From Spirochaetales bacterium (GTDB taxonomy: Bacteria; Spirochaetota; Spirochaetia; Treponematales; UBA12059), in the NCBI GenBank assembly GCA_016938515.1, contig JAFGUM010000585.1, positions 1-6,484 on the forward strand: a stretch of DNA of 6,484 nt. The letters are read 5' to 3'. This document shows positions 1 to 6,484 of the stretch, piece after piece. The position numbers and the translations under genes are program-made. Numbering within the stretch: the stretch's first letter is position 1; every line of letters begins with the position of its first letter. A model generated the notes under the pieces. The model was not told the DNA's origin and made no database searches. It saw nothing but the letters and a program-made list of their open reading frames with translations.

Positions 1-1312
1 TATCGTTATTCTTGTAGTCGCAGCCGATGACGGTGTCATGCCCCAGACTCTCGAGGCGATAGATCACGCCAAGGCAGCCAAAGTACCTATTATAGTCGCT
101 GTCAACAAGATTGACCTTCCCGAGGCTAACCCGGATCGGGTCAAGACCCAGCTTTCCGAACTACAACTGATACCGGAAGACTGGGGTGGCCAGACTATGT
201 TCTGCGAAATTTCTGCGTTGCAGAAAAAAGGTATAGATGAGCTTCTGGATGGCATATTGCTAACCGCTGAAGTTCTGGAACTCAATTCCAACTACGATTG
301 CCGCGCCGAGGGCAAGGTAATCGAGTCCCGCATTGATCACGGACGAGGCATCGTATCTACCGTCATCATCGAGCGCGGTACGCTGCACGTGGGCGACAGC
401 TTCGTGGCTGGCGTCTATCCGGGCAAGGTGCGCGCGATGTTTGACGACCAGGGTCGTAAGATAGACGCGGCGACCCCGTCTACGCCACTCGAGGTTATAG
501 GTTTTGAGGGCGTGCCCGACGCGGGCGACCCCTTTGAGGCGGTAGACGACGAAAAAATTGCCAGATCGTTCTCAACCAAGCGACAGGAGCTCAAGAGATC
601 AGAAGAAGCCAAGACCATCAAGAAGGTTACGCTCGACAATCTCTACGACACCATCAATGACGGCGCCGTCCAGGAGCTCAAGGTGCTCATCAAGGGAGAT
701 GTGCACGGCTCTGTAGAAGCCCTCAAGGCATCGCTTGAGAAACTGTCTACCAAGGAAGTACGGCTCGTGGCGATCCGTGCGGCGGCTGGTGCCATCAACG
801 AGAGTGATATAGACCTTGCAAGCGCTTCTTCAGCCATAATAATAGGCTTTAACGTACGGCCGACCCCCAAAGCCAAAATACTCGCCGACCAGGAAAAAGT
901 CGAAATACGCAAGTACAACGTCATTTACAAGGCGGTGGAGGAAATCCAGCAGGCGATGGAGGGAATGCTCGCGCCGGAGATCAAGGAAGAGGATATAGCA
1001 GAGGCGGAAGTCCGCGAGGTCTTCAAGGTGCCGAAAATTGGCGCCATCGCTGGTTGCTACGTACTCAGCGGTCTCGTCAAGCGCTCTGGCAGCGTCAGGA
1101 TTATACGCGAAGGCGTTGAATTGCACTCTGGAAAGATTTCCTCGCTTAAACGCTTCAAGGATGATGCCAAAGAAGTTGCAGCCGGTTACGAGTGCGGTAT
1201 TGGCCTTGCCGACTGGACAGACGTCAAGGTTGGCGACATTCTCGAGATTTTCGAGTTCGTCCAGGTAAGCAGGAAGTTGAGCGATTCGGGCAATGGACGA
1301 AATAAGGCGTAA
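1..1312 (+). CDS. infB: Translation initiation factor IF-2, C-terminal part (5' end outside window)
   Basis: IF-2 is a cytoplasmic translational GTPase that brings fMet-tRNA to the 30S subunit and promotes subunit joining. The frame is open from base 2, giving 436 residues to the TAA stop. The fragment begins just after the G3 region (VVAADDGVMPQT). It then shows the G4 motif NKID at fragment residues 35-38 and the G5 motif SAL at 71-73. Next come a beta-barrel domain II (around GRGIVSTVIIERG), the domain III region (LIKGDVHGSVEALK, then GAINESDIDLA and IIGFNVRP), and the fMet-tRNA-binding C2 domain (VFKVPKIGAIAGC, SLKRFKDDAKEV, ECGIG). The N-terminal domain, P-loop, switch I and the DTPGH motif lie upstream of the window. 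The last 20 bases overlap rbfA, and the protein runs about a dozen residues past the position where E. coli IF-2 ends. The identification is near certain, because the C-terminal domains are highly conserved and specific to bacterial IF-2. Confidence 0.98.
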   Translation, partial: IVILVVAADDGVMPQTLEAIDHAKAAKVPIIVAVNKIDLPEANPDRVKTQLSELQLIPEDWGGQTMFCEISALQKKGIDELLDGILLTAEVLELNSNYDCRAEGKVIESRIDHGRGIVSTVIIERGTLHVGDSFVAGVYPGKVRAMFDDQGRKIDAATPSTPLEVIGFEGVPDAGDPFEAVDDEKIARSFSTKRQELKRSEEAKTIKKVTLDNLYDTINDGAVQELKVLIKGDVHGSVEALKASLEKLSTKEVRLVAIRAAAGAINESDIDLASASSAIIIGFNVRPTPKAKILADQEKVEIRKYNVIYKAVEEIQQAMEGMLAPEIKEEDIAEAEVREVFKVPKIGAIAGCYVLSGLVKRSGSVRIIREGVELHSGKISSLKRFKDDAKEVAAGYECGIGLADWTDVKVGDILEIFEFVQVSRKLSDSGNGRNKA

Positions 1313-1640
1313 GCGCGTCGAAGAGACGTTGAAGCTGGAAGTATCAGCGCTGATAATGCGCGGTGAAGTCAAGGATTCCAGGGTTGACACGTTTCTGTCA
1401 ATAACGCGCGCGGAAGTCGCGCGGGATGGGTCGCACGCGAAGCTGTACGTTTCTACGTTTCGGGAAGGCGATGCCCTTGAGCAGGGTGTCGCCGGCCTCA
1501 ACAGCGCCGCCGGTTTTATACAGTCGGGGGTCGCGAAACGCTTGCGTCTTCGCCTAACCCCACGGCTGGTGTTCCTACCCGATACAGGCATCAAAGAAGG
1601 CTTCGAACTAGGCGAAAAAATCAAGGAACTGTTTACGTGA
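1293..1640 (+). CDS. rbfA: Ribosome-binding factor A (30S maturation factor)
   Basis: RbfA is a small KH-type II protein that binds immature 30S subunits near 16S helix 1 and supports late maturation. The 115-residue product has the usual family length and order. An N-terminal helix (RKRVEETLKLEVSALIMR) is followed by the strand region with DSRV (residues 28-31) and SITRAEVARDGSHAKLYVS (residues 36-54). The helix-kink-helix that replaces the GxxG loop follows, with A72-A73-G74 matching the family AxG. The C-terminal stretch RLRLTPRLVF comes before the last helix. The ATG at 1293 is the only start giving a normal N-terminus. It lies inside the end of infB and has only a weak ribosome binding site: an AGGAAG at 1271-1276 is about 16 bases away, which is too far. 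Translation probably depends on coupling to infB. The 3' end overlaps truB by 4 bases. Confidence 0.96.
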   Translation: MDEIRRKRVEETLKLEVSALIMRGEVKDSRVDTFLSITRAEVARDGSHAKLYVSTFREGDALEQGVAGLNSAAGFIQSGVAKRLRLRLTPRLVFLPDTGIKEGFELGEKIKELFT

Positions 1641-2536
1641 GCGAAAGCGATTCTGCGACGCCCAGCGGATTTGCTATTCTGGACAAGCCGGTAGGCATCA
1701 CGTCTTATTCATTCTTGTCGTCAATGGGACGTCGGCTCGGGGACATAGTCAAATCTGGCCACGCGGGTACGCTTGACTCTTTTGCAAGCGGTGTTCTGGT
1801 CTGTCTCTTCGGGCGCTATACGAGGCTGTCCAACTATTTCATGGGTACGGGCAAGGGCTATGAAGCGCTGATCAAGTTTGGCGAAGAAACCGACACGTTG
1901 GATCCAGAAGGTGCGGTAGTAGCAACCGCACCGGTGCCCGATCTACGGGCTGTCGAAGCCGCTTTGCCCTCATTTAGAGGAAACATCCTGCAAGTTCCAC
2001 CCGTATATTCTGCGGTTCACGTCGGGGGTGAACGAGCGTACCAGAGGGCGCGTAAAGGACAGGACGTACCGCTGGTTGCAAGACCGGTAACAATAAACGA
2101 GCTGGAACTACTATCCTACGAAGCCGGACTGGCTCGAATCAGGATTGCGTGCTCCAAGGGTACGTACATCCGTTCGCTTGCCAGGGATATAGCCACGAGC
2201 TGTGGCAGCCGTGGTCGTCTGCAAGAGTTGCGCAGGACCTTTTCTGGGCCGTTTCGAGTTGAAGACGCGGTACAGCCAGATGATTTCAGCGCTGTGTCCG
2301 TACGTTCCCTGGGGATGTCAGACGTTGCGGGCATGGGACTGGGAGCGGTGTGCCTGGAAGCTAAGGAAACCAGCGCTTTTTCCAACGGATTACCGCTTTT
2401 CAGGCTCGAGACGTTTTTATCAATGGATGGGCCTTCGCCACAAGCGGTGTTCGACGGCAACGGCTCCCTTCTCGGCATCGTGTCTCGAAACGAGGGTGCA
2501 TGGCACTATGAGTTTGTGCTCGGGATGCGCAAGTGA
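1637..2536 (+). CDS. truB: tRNA pseudouridine(55) synthase TruB
   Basis: TruB isomerises U55 to pseudouridine in the T-loop of nearly all elongator tRNAs. The 299 residues are close to the usual bacterial length (E. coli about 314). Motifs appear in order: FAILDKPVGITS near the N-terminus; the catalytic loop GHAGTLD at 41-47 with D47 as nucleophile and H42 conserved; Y75 (KGYEALIKFG, the stacking tyrosine); ETDTLDPEG; QVPPVYSAVHVGGERAYQRAR (about 119-139); SKGTYIRSLARDI (173-185, with R179 as the conserved arginine); and LQELRRTFSGPF. The last 60 or so residues look like the small PUA-like C-terminal domain (FSNGLPL, VFDGNGSLLGIV). The loop reads GTLDS where most family members have GTLDP; the catalytic residues are intact. 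The start is GTG inside the GTGA overlap with rbfA, and it is supported by AAGGA at 1623-1627, 9 bases upstream. The 3' end overlaps ribF in the same way. Confidence 0.97.
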   Translation: MSESDSATPSGFAILDKPVGITSYSFLSSMGRRLGDIVKSGHAGTLDSFASGVLVCLFGRYTRLSNYFMGTGKGYEALIKFGEETDTLDPEGAVVATAPVPDLRAVEAALPSFRGNILQVPPVYSAVHVGGERAYQRARKGQDVPLVARPVTINELELLSYEAGLARIRIACSKGTYIRSLARDIATSCGSRGRLQELRRTFSGPFRVEDAVQPDDFSAVSVRSLGMSDVAGMGLGAVCLEAKETSAFSNGLPLFRLETFLSMDGPSPQAVFDGNGSLLGIVSRNEGAWHYEFVLGMRK

Positions 2537-3336
2537 GAATACTCGAGTGGTCTGGCGTGCAAGGCGGTAGCACCGATCCGTTACCCCCCGCCGCCGCGAC
2601 CATTGGTGTGTTCGACGGTTTGCACCTGGGGCATCAAGCCCTGGTTTCCCGCGTGGTTGCGAAGGCTCCTCAACTTACTCCCATGGCGGTTACATTCAGG
2701 GAAAATCCTAAAAAAACAACACGGCCGCAGCGTTACGCGGGTGACATTTTTTCATTGGAACAGAAGCTTTCAGTGCTGGAAGAAGCCGGTGTGGAGCTGT
2801 GCGTGCTGATTGACTTTTCCGGGAATTTCAGTAAACTGACCGGGAAAGAATTCGTTTCGAGCCTCGTACAGTATTTCGGCGTTCGTTACTTCGTCGTAGG
2901 CAGTGACTTCAAGTGCGGCCATAGGCTATCCAGCGACGCTGTGGCCGTCAAGGTCATAGCGGGTGTTCTGGGTTCCGAAACGGAGATAGTCGAGCCGGTC
3001 ACGGTTGAAGGTGATAAGGTCAGCTCGAGCAGGATACGCTCGGCCATAGCAAACGGCAGAACGGACCAGGCACTCGCCATGCTCGGTCGCCCCTACACGC
3101 TGGATCTGCGACGTATCGGAACGGTCTTGAAAGACGCTACTGTGGGCGTATCGCTCAGGGGAAAAGGGATCGTCGAACCTGCTCCCGGAACCTACGAAGC
3201 TACAGTGGTGAGCATCGCGGGGCAACTACCCGTAGAAGCCAGAGTCAGTGCCGATGGAACGCTGAGCTGGTCTCGTACTAGTGATGTTTTGGACGTGGAA
3301 CCCGCGTTCCTGGCCTTCGGCCCTAAGATCGCGTGA
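2533..3336 (+). CDS. ribF: RibF-type FAD synthetase (FMN adenylyltransferase); riboflavin-kinase domain reduced and probably inactive
   Basis: Bacterial RibF is normally bifunctional: a C-terminal domain phosphorylates riboflavin to FMN and an N-terminal nucleotidyltransferase domain adenylylates FMN to FAD. Here the N-terminal domain (about 1-185) looks complete. It has GVFDGLHLGH at 25-34 (the HxGH-type nucleotide site), VTFRENP at 53-59, VVGSDFKCGH at 121-130, SSSRIR at 164-169 (usually SSTRIR) and the LGRPY boundary at 184-188. The C-terminal part is only about 80 residues, against about 125 expected. It has no GFPTAN motif, no N-x-G-x-x-PT segment and no E-x-H-x-x-D segment. Only a GTY that may match the family GVY remains (219-221). 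The total of 267 residues is short for the family (about 310). The GTG start at 2533 overlaps the truB stop (GTGA) and has a weak GGGA at 2522-2525. A second in-frame GTG at 2557 is possible but less likely. FAD synthetase activity is inferred; loss of kinase activity is likely but untested. Confidence 0.9.
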   Translation: MRILEWSGVQGGSTDPLPPAAATIGVFDGLHLGHQALVSRVVAKAPQLTPMAVTFRENPKKTTRPQRYAGDIFSLEQKLSVLEEAGVELCVLIDFSGNFSKLTGKEFVSSLVQYFGVRYFVVGSDFKCGHRLSSDAVAVKVIAGVLGSETEIVEPVTVEGDKVSSSRIRSAIANGRTDQALAMLGRPYTLDLRRIGTVLKDATVGVSLRGKGIVEPAPGTYEATVVSIAGQLPVEARVSADGTLSWSRTSDVLDVEPAFLAFGPKIA

Positions 3337-3346
3337 AACAGAGAAC

Positions 3347-3352
3347 AAGGAG
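3347..3352 (+). promoter_or_regulatory. Ribosome binding site of rpsO
   Basis: AAGGAG lies 9 bases before the ATG of rpsO, inside the 25-base gap after ribF. It is the strongest Shine-Dalgarno match in the cluster. This fits a ribosomal protein gene translated at its own high rate, unlike the coupled genes upstream. Confidence 0.85.
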
Positions 3353-3361
3353 TTTTAAGAC

Positions 3362-3631
3362 ATGGCAGTGACGAAAGAAGATAAGGCCAGGGTTGTCAAG
3401 GATTTTGGAGCCACCGAAAAAGATACCGGTTCCACTGAAGTGCAGATTGCCCTGCTGACCGAGCGAATCGTCCAGCTCACCGAGCATTTCAAGGTACACA
3501 AGAAGGATACCAACTCGCGACGTGGTTTGTTGATACTCGTCGGTCAGCGCAGAAGGTTGCTCAAATACCTGCAGCGCACCGACCTCGCTAAATACCGGGA
3601 GCTTCTAGAAAAGCTCAATATCCGCAAGTAA
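3362..3631 (+). CDS. rpsO: 30S ribosomal protein uS15 (S15)
   Basis: uS15 is a primary binder of 16S rRNA. It sits at the helix 20/21/22 junction and starts assembly of the central domain and platform. The product is 89 residues, identical in length to E. coli S15, and collinear with it. It shows [13 protein letters not shown] at 21-33, H42, [12 protein letters not shown] at 46-57 (D49 and S52 are family rRNA contacts) and [11 protein letters not shown] at 61-71. The protein is all-helical and basic. The ATG follows a good AAGGAG. It lies between ribF and pnp and is followed directly by a hairpin with a U-tract. S15 represses its own translation in several bacteria through structures in the rpsO leader; the 25-base gap before this gene shows no obvious such element. 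Confidence 0.98.
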   Translation: MAVTKEDKARVVKDFGATEKDTGSTEVQIALLTERIVQLTEHFKVHKKDTNSRRGLLILVGQRRRLLKYLQRTDLAKYRELLEKLNIRK

Positions 3632-3643
3632 CTAGTCCGCGTC

Positions 3644-3673
3644 GAGCCCGAACTCGTGTTCGGGCTCTTTTCT
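3644..3673 (+). terminator. Intrinsic terminator-type hairpin between rpsO and pnp
   Basis: A perfect 10-bp inverted repeat, GAGCCCGAAC (3644-3653) and GTTCGGGCTC (3658-3667), has a 4-base loop TCGT and is followed by TTTTCT. It starts 12 bases after the rpsO stop and is a textbook rho-independent terminator, though the U-tract is short (four T, then C, T). It probably ends part of the upstream message after rpsO and lets the rest read through to pnp, because no promoter is visible in the 40 bases before pnp. A role in mRNA 3' stability or RNA processing is also possible. Confidence 0.85.
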
Positions 3674-3678
3674 ACACA

Positions 3679-3695
3679 GGGCTGTTCACCAGCCC
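3679..3695 (+). promoter_or_regulatory. Small hairpin in the pnp leader, just upstream of the ribosome binding site
   Basis: GGGCTG (3679-3684) can pair perfectly with CAGCCC (3690-3695) around a 5-base loop. The pnp Shine-Dalgarno (CGGAG, 3698-3702, 11 bases from the ATG) follows at once. In E. coli the pnp leader holds an RNase III-cut hairpin through which PNPase represses itself. The position here is comparable, but this stem is much shorter, so a regulatory role is inference only. Confidence 0.4.
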
Positions 3696-3713
3696 CACGG
3701 AGACATACGTTCA

Positions 3714-5813
<2,100 letters not shown>

Positions 5814-5843
5814 ACTAGTCGAGGCCAGTCCCGATTCGCATGG

Positions 5844-5872
5844 AAAAGGCCGGCCGCGAGGGCGGCCTTTTT
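5844..5872 (+). terminator. Intrinsic terminator of pnp
   Basis: Two overlapping GC-rich stems precede TTTTT (5868-5872). One is GGCCGC (5852-5857) with GCGGCC (5862-5867) around a GAGG loop. The alternative pairs AAAAGGCCG (5844-5852) with CGGCCTTTT (5863-5871). Either forms a strong rho-independent terminator about 30 bases after the pnp stop. The A-run on the left side means the same element could also stop transcription coming from the right. It separates pnp from the peptidase gene. Confidence 0.92.
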
Positions 5873-5916
5873 CGTCTGTATCTGGGGCAGGCTCTGTACC
5901 TGAAAGTAGCGCTCAC

Positions 5917-5923
5917 AAGGAAG
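5917..5923 (+). promoter_or_regulatory. Ribosome binding site fixing the M16 peptidase start
   Basis: AAGGAAG, with its AAGGA core ending 6 bases before the ATG at 5928, is a good Shine-Dalgarno match. It supports this ATG over the in-frame ATGs at codons 19 and 23, which have no such sequence and would cut off the first strand of the peptidase domain. Confidence 0.75.
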
Positions 5924-5927
5924 TCCG

Positions 5928-6484
5928 ATGCCCACTCTACATAGTATATTCAGATATACGCTTGATACATTCGCTGAGCTGATGGTAGATCCAATGCCTC
6001 GATCGTCGGGTGTAGCCGTGGGCTTGTGGTTTCCTGTTGGCTCGGCGTACGAGCGTAATAACGAACGCGGCTTGTCGCACTTCGTGGAGCACATGGTGTT
6101 CAAAGGCGCGGGTGATAGAAGCGCCGAGGAACTGTCACGGGCTATAGACCGGGTTGGCGGGTATCTGAACGCGTTTACCGAGAGGGAAACCGTGTGCCTG
6201 CACTGCCTCGTGCCGGCTGAGAACGCGGATCTCGCGATTGGTGTGCTGCTCGATATGACCTACAGACCGCACTTTGCAGTTAATGAATTCGAGCGTGAAA
6301 AAGACGTAATCGTCAATGAGATCATGGCCGCAGAAGATGATCTGGAAGAAGCGGCCCAGGACGAATTTTTTGCCATGGCTTACGATGGTCATCCAGCGGC
6401 CAGACGTATTGCGGGAAGCGTACATGATGTGCGAAACGCTGGATTCGATGATCTAGGATCTTTCCACGATGAGCGATTTAGACA
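5928..6484 (+). CDS. M16 family (pitrilysin / processing-peptidase-like) zinc metallopeptidase, N-terminal part (3' end outside window)
   Basis: M16 peptidases are zinc enzymes with an inverted HxxEH motif that degrade or process peptides. The frame is open from the ATG at 5928 to the window end (185 full codons). The motif HFVEH is at residues 51-55: H51 and H55 bind zinc and E54 is the catalytic base. E131 in VNEIMAAEDD lies 75 residues after H55, the expected place for the third zinc ligand. Other family marks are GLWFPVGSAYE (32-42), GLSHFVEHMVFKG, VGGYLNAFTERET and HPAARRIAGS. C90-x-H92-C93 is an unusual cysteine/histidine cluster of unknown meaning. No signal peptide or membrane segment is seen at the N-terminus, so a cytoplasmic enzyme is likely. 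Similar single-domain-pair M16 proteins next to pnp occur in other bacteria (such as B. subtilis YmxG/MlpA); the exact substrate cannot be told. A terminator precedes it, so it probably has its own promoter, though none is clear in 5873-5916. Confidence 0.93.
   Translation, partial: MPTLHSIFRYTLDTFAELMVDPMPRSSGVAVGLWFPVGSAYERNNERGLSHFVEHMVFKGAGDRSAEELSRAIDRVGGYLNAFTERETVCLHCLVPAENADLAIGVLLDMTYRPHFAVNEFEREKDVIVNEIMAAEDDLEEAAQDEFFAMAYDGHPAARRIAGSVHDVRNAGFDDLGSFHDERFR

Noticed and set aside
830..1624. A 264-codon open frame on the minus strand, antisense to infB and rbfA
   Set aside because: It lies wholly over two strongly conserved genes, its product resembles no family I know and is low-complexity (serine- and arginine-rich), and codon bias on the coding strand explains its openness.
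3312..3322. Small inverted repeat GGCC-TTC-GGCC at the end of ribF, considered as an S15 autoregulatory element
   Set aside because: The stem is only 4 bp with a 3-base loop, lies inside the coding sequence, and does not resemble the known S15-binding leader structures.
5873..5916. Search for a promoter of the M16 peptidase gene
   Set aside because: No pair of -35 and -10 boxes with acceptable sequence and spacing could be picked out, so none is annotated.

Overview
This window is a run of core housekeeping genes, all on the + strand: the 3' part of infB, then rbfA, truB, ribF, rpsO and pnp, followed by the 5' part of an M16-family zinc peptidase gene. It is the conserved bacterial translation-initiation / ribosome-maturation / RNA-decay cluster (usually nusA-infB-rbfA-truB-ribF-rpsO-pnp). 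The coding density, the short or overlapping junctions and the absence of any mobile element, tRNA, rRNA or CRISPR array indicate ordinary chromosome. Base composition looks moderately GC-rich by eye and similar throughout, with no sign of recent transfer. The lineage cannot be fixed from sequence alone. A spirochaete (Treponema/Spirochaeta-like) is my tentative guess, from the TruB catalytic loop (GTLDSFASG) and the reduced C-terminal half of RibF.

Layout: infB (1-1312, 5' end outside the window) overlaps rbfA (1293-1640) by 20 bases. rbfA overlaps truB (1637-2536) and truB overlaps ribF (2533-3336), each by a GTGA tetranucleotide in which the GTG start contains the stop of the gene before. 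These four genes therefore look like one translationally coupled message. rpsO (3362-3631) follows after 25 bases with a good Shine-Dalgarno sequence. A perfect 10-bp terminator-type hairpin lies between rpsO and pnp (3644-3673), and a second small hairpin lies just before the pnp ribosome binding site. pnp (3714-5813) ends at a strong intrinsic terminator (5844-5872). The M16 peptidase gene starts at 5928 with its own ribosome binding site and runs off the end of the window.

How they work together: IF-2 places initiator tRNA on the 30S subunit. RbfA matures the 30S subunit. TruB makes the T-loop pseudouridine of tRNA. uS15 nucleates assembly of the 16S central domain. PNPase degrades and polishes RNA. 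RibF makes FAD and is in this operon by ancient conserved linkage. The M16 peptidase next to pnp is also a recurrent arrangement, for example in Firmicutes.

No undescribed system is visible. The point most worth a second look is RibF. Its FMN adenylyltransferase domain is intact, but the C-terminal riboflavin-kinase domain is shortened and lacks the recognisable kinase motifs, which suggests a monofunctional FAD synthetase. The rpsO-pnp intergenic RNA structures are the second point of interest.
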